Shown: positions 34,831 through 46,599, counted from the first letter of the stretch. The stretch is 64,000 nt of DNA from Siphonodentalium dalli (GCA_032622095.1 CP136065.1:117715195-117779194); one strand, 5' to 3'. Notes: a model not told the origin generated them from the sequence alone. Program-made: numbers and translations.

Positions 34831-35349
34831 CTGTCCTCCAGTTATTCAATCGATTCCGAACAAGTTCGTGGTAACTCATCATTTAATTGTGGTGCATGTA
34901 CACTCACCACTAATGAAAAAGCTATGATTCACAAGGAAAAAAATATTTTTTTTAAAAGAAGGTTCAATATATTGCCGACTAAATGTGCTTTCTTTCAGTA
35001 AACATAACACCAGTAACAATATTTTTGGTCCAACCAGAGAAAAGGCATGAAAATATAGAATGTTCGTGGAATACACCAGTAAACACATCGTGAAAACATC
35101 GTGAAAAATCGTCCGACTGACGACATTTGGTCAGAATGTTTGAGCAAACAAATGTGAGTTTGGACACATGTGAGGTATCATCTTGTATAAAAAATAGTGT
35201 AGCATATGCTCGTCGCTGCCACAATAATATGTAATATTTCATATCGTAGTTTATTACCTTTTTCGTCGTTTCTTGGCACACTTTCTCTATCCGCCGCCAT
35301 TTAAAATCGTGGTACTCATCAACTCGAAACCACGTGATTCCCCACCGTG
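34831..35349 (-). repeat. Right 519-bp terminal inverted repeat
   Basis: Inverted copy of 30,348-30,866, differing by only a handful of bases (for example C/T in the GAC/GAT codon of exon 1 and AGA/AAA at its end). Confidence 0.93.
35258..35300 (-). CDS. Small basic protein of the 5-kb element, exon 1 (in the TIR)
   Basis: ATGGCGGCGG reads MAADRESVPRNDEK plus one base, with donor G|GTAATA (35,257). It mirrors the exon at 30,397-30,439. The same N-terminus is therefore offered to two different convergent downstream exon sets. Confidence 0.68.
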
Positions 35350-35354
35350 TTAGT
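35350..35354. repeat. Target-site duplication TTAGT (right)
   Basis: It follows CCCCACCGTG directly and matches 30,343-30,347. Confidence 0.9.
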
Positions 35355-37580
35355 GAAAACTGTTATTATCCTTCTGAGTGGAAGCTGTCTAATGTATGTC
35401 CAGTTTTTAAAAGTGGAGACCCAAGTATTCTATCGAATTACCGCCCAATTTCATTGTTAAGCTGTTTATCGAAAGTTTTCGAGAAATGCATATACAAACA
35501 TTTGTGGACGTTTCTTGATAAAAACGGGTTACTTTCTATGTACCAGTCTGGTTTTAAAAGAGGTGATTCGACTGTGTACCAGTTGACTGAAGTTTATGAT
35601 TCTATATGTAGATCACTAGATGAAGGCAAAGAGGTTCGTTGCGTATTTTGTGATATGAGCAAGGCCTTTGACAAGGTGTGGCATAAAGGGCTTTTTCTCA
35701 AACTAAAAAAAATTGGCATTACGGAAAATGTGTATAATCTTCTCGTTTCTTACCTGGAACTTAGAAAGCAGAGGGTGTCAGCTGACAATGAACTATCTGA
35801 ATGGCGTGCAATTACTGCTGGTGTCCCTCAGGGGTAAATTTTAGGACCCCTGTTATTCTTAATATATATAAATGACATAACTGAAAATCTCGTGTGCAAC
35901 ATTCGTCTTTTTGCTGATGACACCTCTATCTTTCTTACGGTTTAAAATCCTAATATAGCCGCTGGTATAATCAACCGAGATATTGAAACGATAGTCAGTT
36001 GGTCTGTAAAATGGCTTGTTAAATTTAATCCTCTCAAGACTGAAACACTACTTGTTTCGCGCAAGAATGATCAACCGTTTCACCCCATTTTATTTATGGG
36101 AAATTCCATAATCACTGATGTGCAAGTGCATAAACATTTAGGTTTAACCTTTGACGATCGTGGCACTTGGAATACACACATTAATTCAATAACCGAGAAA
36201 GCCTGGAAAAAATTAAATATGATCAAACGTTTTAAATATAGGCTGAGCAGAAAGTCTCTCGAAAAAATTTACTTCACTTTCATTCGACCAATTTTAGAAT
36301 ATGCCTCCCCCGTTTGGGATAATTGTCCGGACTACTTACGAGATGATATTGAAGACATCCAATATGAAATGGCGAGAATAGTTACCGGTGCAAACCGAAG
36401 TGTCAGTAATGCCAAGTTGATAGATGAGGCCGGGTGGGAATATCTTGACGATAGACGCAAGCAGCATAAATTGATCCAATTCTTCAAAATGAAAACCGGT
36501 AGGGCACCACCTTATATTAGTACCCCCAGAAAGTAACTCACTACATGATCACAACACTAGAAATTCAATGAAACGCCCCCCCCCCCTGATAGTAATAATG
36601 ATTACTATATGCAATCCTTTCTTCCGTCGTCTGTCCGTTCGTGGAATGTACTCCCAGACTCTGTTAAAGAAGCAACTTCAATAGGCGATTTCAAACGCAA
36701 TCTTAAACCTGATATATTAAAGCCTAAATACTACTTTACCAGCTATTCTAGGACAGCTCAAATTTACCACACCAGGCTGAGATTAAGATGCAGCAATCTT
36801 AACAGCGATCTAAAAGATAACCACCTCAAAGACTTGCCTTATTGCATGTGTGGTTGCATTGAAACTGCTAGACATTTTTTTTTTGGAATGCGCTCAATAT
36901 ACCTCCCACAGAGAAGAACTTCTTAATATCCTATCTGATGTAACAATAACTAGTGAATTATTACTATGTGGATCTGATGAATTATCCTATGAAACTAATA
37001 AGAAAATCTTCATGGCAGCTCAGAAATTTATAATAACCAGTAATCGCTTTCAACGATTCTTCTCTTAAGCTGTTCCAAAATTGCAATATTGAACTTGCAT
37101 GGTACATCATAAACCGAGATGCTATTGGTTTCTACAACGTGGGTCGTCGGGTCGATGGACCACTGCAGATGTTCACATGGTTATTTTTCTAATCACAAAT
37201 TATGTATAAATACTTTTTATTTCCTTGAAATGTGTTATTATATATCTTTTTGGTTTATTTCAAATTAATTATATGCATGTTCAGATATATAATTACACCT
37301 CACACTCTGTACTCTCTGACCTTCTCTCAAAAATTCAGACATTATCTTCTGTCCCTTTGTCTCGCCTCCACCTCATATTTCTTCTTTCTATGGATCTTTT
37401 TTATGCCTCTATTATTTACACCTACTTGACTTGCAGTCAAGTAGGGCTGTGCCATTGCCAAGGGAGAGGGCTTCAAATAAGCATATGGCTTGTTGCCTAA
37501 TCCCATTTTTCTTCTAAATTTGTATCTATTGTAATTATTTATCTGAATGTCCATAGAGGGAAAAATAAATACTGTTTAAA
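35355..37580 (+). pseudogene. CR1/L2-like LINE, 3' half: reverse transcriptase, C-terminal finger and 3' UTR
   Basis: It continues the LINE: WKLSNVCPVFKSGD, YRPISLLSCLSKVFEK, RT motif A FCDMSKAFDKVWHKG, motif B GVPQG followed by TAA (35,835-35,837) where Ser is expected, and the motif C box FADDTS. A second TAA follows at 35,943-35,945. Then come LEYASPVWDNCPDYL, the TGANRSVSNAKLIDEAGWEYL region and, after frame breaks near 36,530 (by a C10 tract) and 36,880, a C-terminal finger (PYCMCGCIETARHFF then LECAQYTSHREEL) ending at about 37,066. The 3' UTR ends with AATAAATACTGTTTAAA and the CTAAACGGCTGG duplication. The element is dead. Confidence 0.93.
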
Positions 37581-37592
37581 CTAAACGGCTGG

Positions 37593-38255
37593 ACAGATTG
37601 AGCTCAAACTTCCTATCTAAGGTCGTCGCGGCGTTTTGGAGAAGCTCCGACCACCCGTTCTTCACTCTCATTCACAAAAAACGGCACTGGTTAATCGCGT
37701 TGATAGTTAAAGAGCGTTCCTATTCGCAGTGTTGTTGATAAAGAACTTCCATATTTGGGTTCGTTAACCGGTTAACGCTCTTTATTCCCTTCCGCTTTCG
37801 CATATCGCACGGCTTTTGTTTACATCATCTGAGTTATATTATGCGGAGAAATTTATTGGAAGTCAGACTGCCAACATCTTATGTCTGTCGTTCCTAGGAA
37901 TGGGGGAGATTTTCATCGGGTAAATCATACCTCTTTTAGGGACGGTTGCCATACTCAGACTGCCAACATATTATGTCTGTCATTCCTAGGAATGGGGGAG
38001 ATTTTCATCGGGTAATTCATACCTCTTTTAGGGACGGGTACCAACATCTTATGTCTGTCGTTCCCAGGAATGGGGGAGATTTTCATCGGGTAAATCATAC
38101 CTCTTTTAGGGACGGGTACCATAAAAAATTAACTCATTGAAAAAAAATTAGAATTAACTCATAAATCATTGAATTTTTTTTTTTAATGTCATGCTTCAGA
38201 CGAACCACGCCAGTGGCGGGCTAACCTGCTAGTCTTACTATATATTTTGAGAACT
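37593..38255 (-). mobile_element. Pearl/Helitron-like element, minus orientation (LINE target)
   Basis: GGCTGGACAGATTGAGCTCA and TTGGAGAAGCTCCGACCACC are the reverse of the tail found at 21,760-21,870. The far end CCAGTGGCGGGCTAACCTGC|TAG is the head, also found at 53,080-53,104. Three units of ~82-96 bp (CCAACATCTTATGTCTGTCG, AATGGGGGAGATTTTCATCG) lie at 37,865-38,120. The LINE inserted near this element's tail, so its other piece is at 28,195-28,232. Confidence 0.65.
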
Positions 38256-38560
38256 ACGTATATGTGTATATATGTGTGTATATATATATGTGTGTATGTG
38301 GGTACTTCATAGAATCGAAAACGGCTGCGCGGATCGAGCTCAAATTTCGTATATAAGTGTAAAAACCCACGGGGATCGTCCACGTTGCATTTTGGACAAG
38401 CTCAGAGCACCGCTTTTCCCTTCCCAGTCATCAAAATCACCGCAATCGGCACTTCGGGGTTAATCGCGTCGATAGTTAAAGAGCGTTCCTATCCGCAGTG
38501 TAGTTGATAAAGAGCGTATGTCGTAATGTGATTCTTACGTCTGAGTCTGGGCATGTGCGT
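38256..38560 (-). mobile_element. Partial pearl/Helitron-like element, minus orientation
   Basis: A TATG/TG microsatellite (38,258-38,300) is followed by ATAGAATCGAAAACGGCTG, GGATCGAGCTCAAATTTCG and AATCGCGTCGATAGTTAAAG. It is the same tail family as 37,593 on, placed directly next to the head of its neighbour. Confidence 0.55.
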
Positions 38561-38639
38561 CATTATACAGACACGAGCGTGTTGTGTGATTCTTACGTAC
38601 TTAGGGCTTCTAGGAATGCGGATCGGGTCAGTTTTTTCG

Positions 38640-39495
38640 CCCTAGGTGACCCATATAAAAATGTACCTGGGTAAATCCACCCAGGTTTTTTGGGCCGAAA
38701 CCCAGGTAAAAATCTATCTACCAAGACATCCACCAACCATCAAGACCCCGCGAAACCTGGGTTTTACCATGATTTACCCACCTGAAACTGGATAAAAACC
38801 CTGGTATGGGTAAACCTGGGTGTAATTACCCAGGTGACCACACCCAGGTGTACCCTACCTGGGTGTTTCCCACCCAGGTCTACCCTGGTGTTTCCTACCT
38901 GGGTGTTTCCCCACCCAGGTGTACCATGGTGTTATTTACCCAGGTGTACCCTGGTGTTTCCTACCTGGGTGTTTCCCATCCAGGTTACCTTGGTGTTATT
39001 CACCCAGGTGTACCCTGGTGTTTCCTACCTGGGTGTTTCCCACCCAGGTGTACCTTGGTGTTATTCACCCAGGTGTACCCTGGTGTTTCCTACCTGGGTG
39101 TTTCCCACCCAGGTGTACCTTGGTGTTATTCACCCAGGTGTACCCTGGTGTTTCCTACCTGGGTGTTCCCCACCCAGGTGTACCTTGATGTTTCCAACCC
39201 AGGTATACCTTGGTGTTTTTTTTACGCCGGTGTACCTTGGTGTTTTCTTACCCAGGTGGATTTCCCATTGAGATGCACCTGGGTTAGAAAACCCCAAGGT
39301 ACACCCAGGTAAGGAAACACCAAGGTACACCTGGGCAGGAAAACACCAAGGTACACCTGGGTAAGAAAACACCAAGGTACACCTGGGTAAGAAAACACCA
39401 AGGTACACCTGGGTAAGAAAACACCAAGGTACACATGGGTAGGAAACACCAAGGAACACCTGGGTGAATAACACCAAGGTACACCTGGGTGGGGA
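38640..39495. repeat. Inverted minisatellite of CCAGGTGTACC / ACCTGGGTGT units
   Basis: Left of about 39,265 the units read CACCCAGGTGTACCTTGGTG and ACCTGGGTGTTTCC, with a ~65-bp higher-order period (for example 39,002, 39,068 and 39,132). Right of it the array is inverted (CACCAAGGTACACCTGGGTA every ~28-32 bp). The whole can fold on itself. The open frames on both strands are artefacts of the repeat. A related array lies at 52,430-52,770. Confidence 0.9.
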
Positions 39496-41086
39496 TACCA
39501 AAGTGAAATGATGAGGATGACAATGAAGTAGATTTTGATGGGATGCAGGGGTATTGTTATCAATGGAGTTGTTTTAGTATAATAGAACATTAAGGAAACT
39601 GATTGTGCAGCAATACAAGTTTATTCAAGGACAACAAACTAACTAAAGATAAAATACATGTATAGAAACACATGTAATATATAAATATATAAACTCATTA
39701 AACTGCATGGGTTAAAACTTACTGACAACAAGAGTTGGGTTAAAAATTTGATTAAAAAACACTTGCAAAGCCCCTCTTCATACATGTATATGGTATGTTA
39801 GGCAAGTTACATGTACATGTAGTTGCAATGTATACTAGTACCGGTACATGACATACCGGTGGACACAAAAATCATTATTTTAGTTCCAATGTCATTTACC
39901 AGAATACATGTACATGTTGTACCTTGCAACTACATCTACAGTGAGGTAGTTTTGTCTCATTTAAACTTTCTAAATGGGTTTCTCCCTTTGAATGACATAA
40001 ACTAATGTGAGTATACACATGAGCTGTGGTGTGAAATACACACCAAAAAATTATTTCTTAGTCTGAGGACATGTTTCCCGTCATTATCTTACTGCTTACA
40101 AATATAGATTTGTAATAATGTGCTGTAATGCTCCAGAAATAGTCATATTTTGTCCTGGTTCATAAGAACATATTATTTCTTAGTGTTAGAAGGACATGTT
40201 GTCTGATATTATTTGACTCATAAACCCCCAAATGTACATGTAAACAGAACATTCGGGAAAGAGACACACCATCTTTATCCTGTTTTATATCAGTACTAAG
40301 TAGCAATATTGATCAGATAGCAAAATATGCTATAAATAGATTTCAGATGGTAGAGATTAAACAATCACATTAATTGCACCAACTCGAAACAGTTAACATA
40401 CCCTGTAGAATACAGACTATGATCAAGGAGGGTGTCACACACACCCCCCACCCCGCTTTGGTATGTGATATTCAAGCCATTTTCAGGTGGTATGCTATAT
40501 ACATGTACATACCCAATGTTATCTGGTACTAGGATTTCACACGGCAATATAACCGGCATTCACGATTCAGCAAAAAGGCTAGTATGCAGATATAATAGCA
40601 GAAAATTATACAAATTTTGAGTATTTTCCAGCTTAAACAGACCCAAGTGATATATTTTTATCTAATTCAGTCTAATGGCTCTTGATATGTTGATGTTTTG
40701 GATACTATTTCAGCAAATGTGAGAAAAGGTGGCTTCTTTGGGGCATCAGCTTGTCTGAAAAATATATCAAGGTCCCCTAAATCCGATACTACATTTCAGA
40801 ACAATCCAACCAGTGTCCCATGAAATGGTGGATAATAAACTATCATACCAAATTTGATTCAGATTTGATCACACAAACTAAAATTATGATGCGGAAACCA
40901 GAAATTAACACGATTCTAAGTCGAAAAAGGGCCATAACTCTCGCAAAAATGAGCGGAGCACACCTATATTCGAACTTGACCTGTATTTTAGTCTGATAAA
41001 CTTACATACCACATTTGGTTCAGATATGATCACACAAACTGAAGTTATCATCCGGAAACCTACAATTTTCAAAGTTTAAATGTCTA
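39496..41086. other. Gene-free stretch rich in ACATGTA; degraded 171-bp repeat at its end
   Basis: TACATGTA/ACATGTACATG words occur repeatedly, with ACCGGTAC near 39,840. The region 40,850-41,075 contains two degraded units of the 171-bp family of 7,470-8,345 (AAGGGCCATAACTCTCGC, AACTGAAGTTATCATCCGGA). Confidence 0.55.
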
Positions 41087-41089
41087 TTA

Positions 41090-41486
41090 GGCGACACCAA
41101 TTTTTAAGTCTGGTTTACGAACATGTGGGCTGATGTGGGGAGAAAAAAAGTAGATGCAGGAGGGGAAAAAAATAAAAATAAAAAAATTGTCCCCCCCCCC
41201 TCCCCCAATTTATATCAAGTAAATCTTGAAATTTTACATAAATTTTACAAAAATTGTGAAAAAAAACTTTTCGAATGAAATTCTGAACCAAACAAGACAT
41301 TTCTTGTCATGAAATACATGAAAATATGGATCTGCAAATGATCATAAGCAGAACCGGATGCGACAGCACATGAAAATCAGTACGCGTGTAAAAAAAATTG
41401 GGACAAACAAGTAAAAAAAAAATTCATGAAATGGAAAAAAAGTTGTAGGAGGTGTTCGTAAACTGGACTTAAAAATTGGTGTCGCC
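41090..41486. mobile_element. 397-bp MITE, TTA target duplication (PIF/Harbinger-like), copy 1
   Basis: The ends GGCGACACCAATTTTTAAGT and ACTTAAAAATTGGTGTCGCC are flanked by TTA (41,087-41,089 and 41,487-41,489). The interior includes GCAGAACCGGATGCGACAGC and a C10 tract. A second copy in the opposite orientation is at 48,210-48,585. A 3-bp TWA duplication is the PIF/Harbinger habit; the assignment rests on that. Confidence 0.85.
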
Positions 41487-41518
41487 TTATGTGTATATAA
41501 CTCATATAGCTAACTATT

Positions 41519-42475
41519 AAAGGTGCTCAATCAGATTCGATGGTCCCCATATAATTAGATTCCAACAACAACATTTTTTTTAGAAATGCTGCTTCAGTAA
41601 TATCAGAATCGATTAATTGCCCAAAAATAATGCTAACCACTGTCAACTACATGTATAGTATAAAATCGCCTGATACGTTATATTTATCAACATGCTGTTC
41701 GACGAAGTTTGACCTTATTATCAACACAAAGCCTCTTCATTTTAGAGTTATCCATCTTCATCCGCAATTTGGTCTGAGACCGTCGGCTCGTCAAATTTTT
41801 CTGGGCCACTATTAAGTATCGATGGTGATAAATATTAAAATTTCTAAAATTGATATCTAATAACTCTGAGCTTTGATACATGTAGGTGGGTCCCTCGACT
41901 TGATTAAAATATTTTTACCCCCCCCCCCCCCCCCCCCCCCCCCCCCGATTCCATATACATGTATATGTAAATAGCAAATGAGGGGCACTTAATCGGATTA
42001 TGCATCTTTAAACTGTATTTGAATTTAAAGATGCATAATCTGATTAAGGGCCCCCTGAATTAATGCTCGCACATTACTCTTTATTTGGACTTGGGGGGTA
42101 AAAGATATTTGGTACGAGTCGAGGAACCCACCACCTATCAAAGCTCAGAGTTATTAGATATCAATTTTTGAAATATACTATTTTTCACGATCAAGAATTA
42201 ATAGTGGCCCACGGTCTCGGACCAAATTTCAGATGAAGATGGATAACTCTAAAATCAAGAGGCTTTCTGTTGATAATAAGGCCAAATTTTGTAGAACAAC
42301 ATGTTGATAAATAACATATGTCAGGCAATTGTATACTTTAGTTGACAGTGGTTAGCATTATTTTAGGGCAATTAATCAATTCTGATAACGTAACTGAAGC
42401 AGCCTTTCTAAATACAAATGTATGATGTTGGAATCTGATTATATGGGTATCATCGAACCGGATTGAGTACCTTTA
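41519..42475. mobile_element. ~960-bp foldback element with poly-C centre
   Basis: The left arm (AAAGGTGCTCAATCAGATTC ... AACTCTGAGCTTTGATACAT, 41,519-41,920) is the inverse of the right arm (42,093-42,475, ending GATTGAGTACCTTT). Arms are about 400 bp at roughly 85% identity by eye. A C26-28 tract lies at 41,920-41,946, and a small inner hairpin around AAGATGCATAATC lies at 41,975-42,055. No transposase is present. The open frame at 41,630-41,815 is an artefact. Confidence 0.88.
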
Positions 42476-43611
42476 AAATGAACTGTATCCAGTATAAACA
42501 TGTTAAACCTGATAATTAATTAGAGCATGCAGTCCCTGTTGACATGCGGTATCCGCTGGTAATCTTACCACAGTGTGTTAACTGTGATAACCAAGTTAAT
42601 TGTTTTTACCACAAAAATTCTGAATTCTATCTAGACATTTTGAAACAATAAAAAAAAATTCTGGTGTGATTACAATGTCAACTTTAAAACAAAATTCATA
42701 TAAACATCGCATGAAAAATACAGCCTAACTGCAAATGTGAGGTGGACCACATTCTGCGGCGGTATAACTGACTGCGGTTGATCGCATGAACACGCCTGAA
42801 TACTGCAGTAATACCCGAGTAATATAAGGCGAGTTGATTAATTAAAGCATAGCTGTAATTTTACATGTATGTTCTATAGACTTTGTTGGGAAAGAGAATA
42901 TAGCTGTGCGACAATGTTAATCCTGATGAGCTAAGTTAGAAATTTTTCAATCGAAACCTCATAAAAAAAATATAAATTCAGTTCTCAATTTTCGAACACT
43001 TCTAGGAAATTGTTCAAAAATATTGTTAAAAGATGCCCATTCGATTTGACACTGTAAATATACCCTGTTCAAGTGTTCCTGCTAATGTGCTATGATGCGG
43101 TTGGGTCCTGCTTAATTGCTATGAATTGCACTACCCGCATCATAGCAATTCAGCAGGACCACCAGCATCATAGCATATTAGCAGGACCACTTGGCCAGTG
43201 GTAAAATAGTTTGTTTTCCATACGGATATGTGTTTTCAAATAATCATGTAATGATATCTAACATACATGTATATGATCCCATTTATAGGTTTTATTCATC
43301 ACGGCCAGATAAACTTTGTATACAGACAGTTTTACCAAACTTAGAATTTTTATTAGGTGCTTTCATTGTAGCTGTAATTACTAGTATTAAAAGAGTGCTC
43401 AATAAAGTTTGTTTTATCATTTATGCTCATTTGGAATTTGGATGCTATTTAATTCTGTTTATCTATATAATTAGCTGCACTGCTAAATTTTGACTCATTT
43501 CAGTCATTTGATGTCAGTACATGTAGTTGTCCATCGAAATGGCGAACACAACCAAAGACAAATTAGAAGAGGAAAGACAACAAATACATTTGATGTGCAC
43601 TAAAACAGATA
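42476..43611. other. Gene-free stretch with a hairpin at 43,085-43,190
   Basis: ATCATAGCAATTCAGCAGGACC and the inverted GGTCCTGCTTAATTGCTATG pair up near 43,105-43,165, with outer GCTAATGTGCTATGATGC/GCATCATAGCATATTAGC. A degraded relative of the TA-flanked MITE below ends near 42,855 (GTTGATTAATTAAAGCAT). The open frame at 43,191-43,493 has no recognisable family. Confidence 0.55.
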
Positions 43612-43776
43612 CAGTAGTGCCCTAAGAAATCGACCCCTTAACCACAGCAGAATTATGTGTAACTTTCAGGATTTAGTCGGATATATGGCTTGTTGCCATT
43701 CATCGGAAAGCTCTCCCCGAGTTTAATACCCGTAATTCTGCTGTGGTTAAGGAGTCGATTAATTAGAGCATTACTG
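43612..43776. mobile_element. TA-flanked hairpin MITE (mariner-like), short copy
   Basis: The ends CAGTAGTGCCCTAAG and TTAGAGCATTACTG sit between TA dinucleotides. The arms include CCTTAACCACAGCAGAATTA and its inverse. It is the same family as 45,276-45,492. Confidence 0.8.
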
Positions 43777-45275
43777 TAGTTACAAATGTATGTCTAGCCT
43801 CCTGTTGTGTCACTAATAAGATCTTTAATTCACATATGGTACACATGTACATGTACATGTACTATATACCCGTTCAAGCGTTTACAAGTGTCAGTCATCG
43901 AGAAACTGACCAAAAGTTTTGGTAGTATATAATATAGGCTAGCACTGCACTTGGGCTACATGTACATGTACTGTAAGTGATTATAATGTACTATTTTTAT
44001 ATTCTGCTGTGAAAGTGTTGCTGAATGAAATTTAAGTTTACCCCGATATTCTAAGTCCGCTCGACTAAGATGGGTTTTTTCTCGAAAACTGATATCTGAA
44101 TATACATGACTTTTTGTACGTCTTCCACTGGTTGGTATTCCCTCTAAAATGACTAATTTTAACTGATTAGATTAGCCCTGGTATGGAAAACTCTAACTGT
44201 TATAGCCCGATGAGCGGTTTACTGCCAACAGCGGTGATGATATGATGACCAGCGTTGTGCATGGCATATGTTGATCCAGGTAAGAATGCTACCATACATT
44301 CCAAACATTCATTAAATATCTTATTAATAGTAACCCAAACTACACAAGAGACTAGTATAACTAAGATTGGGCTCGATTAATGATGTGACACTTTCAGTAC
44401 TTCATTTACTAGTAGCCTCGTACTGGTGGGCCTGGCTACAGATACTTGTTTGGCGTGTTTGAGGCCTGTGGCACAAGGGCAGCAGAATCAATTAAAATTT
44501 CTCTTATTGTAGTGTAGTACATGTACATGAATAGTACCGGTAGTACAGCACACAAAGAGGTATATAGTACCGGCACATGTACATGTATTCTCTCTGTTTT
44601 CACACATGTTTTTTTTCAATTTAACAACATGAGTCTTTTATGACACATACATGTACTAAAGTGAAAGTAGGCCTACATGTATATAATGTGCACCCAGTAT
44701 ACCGGTACATGTACTGATATATTACATTGCAATACAGTCCGAGTACAATGATATAGCAAAATTATGCATAGTAGAATATCAACCTTTTGTACAAACAGTC
44801 CTGACAATGATATACCGGGATATCATGGTGATAGTTCATACATTTGGAATTACCGAATACCTGAGTTTGTGGATAGACCGCTTCATGCGATGTTTATGTG
44901 AATTTTTATTTTTAAGTCGGCATTGCATACGGTAGTCCTATAAACCACACCAGAGAATAGCAATTGTCGGTCAGTGACCAACTTCTTATGTTTATGCAAT
45001 CGATACAATCCGGTTCTGCTTTTGATGTCCAGTTCGATATTTGTGGTGTGTTCTTGTGCAAAAATATAATTCTAACTAATGCACCAAAAATCAGGTTTAT
45101 AAATTTATCCATTCTTGAGCAAGAGCAACTCGTAAAACTTGTATGGTATAACATTCCAAACTGAGTATTTCTGCTATCAAACCATATGATAATAATGTTG
45201 AACCGGACATCGAAATCTGAACCGCATTTATGGATTGCAGCACGTGATGTTGAATAAACAGTTATAGAGGATATA
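43777..45275. other. Gene-free stretch rich in ACATGTACATGTA
   Basis: Many TACATGTA and ACCGGTAC words are present (43,840-43,865, 44,510-44,590, 44,690-44,715). No coding family is recognised; the 44,912-45,164 open frames on both strands are unsupported. Confidence 0.5.
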
Positions 45276-45492
45276 CAGTAATGCTCTAATTAATCGACTC
45301 CTTAACTACAGCAGAATTATGGGTAACTTTTCAGGATTTAGTCGGAAATATGGGTTGATGCCATTCATCGGAAAGCTCTCGGTGAGAGCTTTCCGATGAA
45401 TGGCAACAAGCCATATTTCGGACTAAATCCTGAAAAGTTACCCATAATTCTGCTGTAGTTAAGGAGTCGATTAATTAGCTCTAGAATTACTG
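45276..45492. mobile_element. 217-bp near-perfect palindromic MITE, TA-flanked
   Basis: The ends CAGTAATGCTCTAATTAATC and the inverse at 45,466-45,492 lie between TA dinucleotides (45,274-45,275 and 45,493-45,494). The arms meet at CTCTCGGTGAGAG (about 45,378). A TA duplication suggests Tc1/mariner mobilisation, which is inferred. Confidence 0.88.
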
Positions 45493-46599
45493 TAACATGG
45501 TTTATAATATACAAATGTATACTGTATGGGAAACATCAGAGGTTTACAAAGTAATAAAAACAGTTGATTTGTTCTTTATTCTTGTGGTTATATACACGTA
45601 CATACATGTATTCTAAAAATAAATGTCCTTTACAACGTGGATCAATGAAATGCGGTTGTTGCATTTAAAATGCATTGAGGGTGCATTGTGTCACGCCACT
45701 TTGTAAATGCCTTAATGACAGCATTTAAATTAAATGCACTGCATTGGGAATAATCGCAGTCGCATTGAAATTACCGATCATTGCGCCGAAAAAGTATACT
45801 AGTATGAACACCCAAATAACGATACGATAGTGTATTTTGCAATTTTAGTTATAATTTTGTTTAATTTAAATTCACATCTGAATAATTCTGTGTTATTTTC
45901 CCACTCCTGGTGTACATGTATATGTTCGGAATCGGACATTCATGATGTAGTTTTCCATTCAAAATGGAATAAACATAAATAAACACTGTTGACATTAATT
46001 GTTTTATAATCAGAATCTGAGAATCATGATTCTCATTTTGATTCTAGTAATAAGTCTTGATTCCCTGTAGAAAGTGAAACACTAACATTTTGATTATTGC
46101 CAAAAATCTGATGGATTTTAAGGCCTGCATCAAGACATTTGTTTGTGAATAAATCAAGGTAAATGTGTTAAAATATGAACGCATTTACAAATGCGTTGCT
46201 CCAAAATCGCAAAGTAGATTCGAACATGTGGTCGCTTTTCTAAGAAATTTGTGAGTGGTCTGTACATGTACATACATGTAAGTTACTTGACCAATTACAC
46301 AAGGAGTCGAGGGACACAATCAATGAGGACGTTTGTACTAAAAAATATTTTTTTACGCAAGGAACGAACACAAGGCCACTTTCTTAATTTATATTATGAG
46401 CCAACAAGACAGATCGTAAATCGCTGTTATATGACAATATATGTGGCCATCATAATGGTCGACAGGCATGACGCCAACAAAAACCAATCTGTGAGGCCAA
46501 TATAAAGAAGACGCGACTTATTGCTGGTGGAACCTATTAAAGGCATCGTTCCATTTCGTTAATAACAACTTACATGTAACATTCACCTCCACCTCTTTA
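45493..46599. other. Stretch without recognised features
   Basis: It is AT-rich with clusters of GCATT/AATGC words around 45,650-45,770. The open frame at 46,251-46,505 has no recognisable family. Confidence 0.4.

Larger units (their letters stand above)
30348..35349. mobile_element. 5.0-kb TIR transposon inserted in the LINE, carrying two convergent genes
   Basis: It is bounded by CACGGTGGGG/CCCCACCGTG with a 5-bp TTAGT duplication. Terminal inverted repeats are 519 bp at each side (30,348-30,866 and 34,831-35,349), almost identical. Inside are a plus-strand zinc-finger gene, a minus-strand small basic gene, a 72-bp palindrome, a hairpin, a LINE tail and two MITE-like units. No transposase domain was recognised, so it is probably non-autonomous. 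The 5-bp duplication and a CAC-starting end (heptamer-like CACGGTG) are features of Transib/RAG-like elements. CMC (CACTA/Chapaev) elements also begin CAC but make shorter duplications. The superfamily is therefore open. Confidence 0.92.

Noticed and set aside
38806-39590. Long frames of CFLPGCFPPRCTL type
   Set aside because: Artefacts of the CCAGGTG minisatellite, present on both strands.
43191-43493. 100-codon plus-strand frame with hydrophobic segments as a membrane protein
   Set aside because: Starts in the flank of a hairpin repeat, has no recognisable family, and its composition fits AT-rich noncoding DNA.
43541-43625. Short frame MANTTKDKLEEERQQ... as a transposon first exon (ATGGCG start)
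   Set aside because: Only 28 codons, ends inside a MITE, and no donor or partner exon can be supported.
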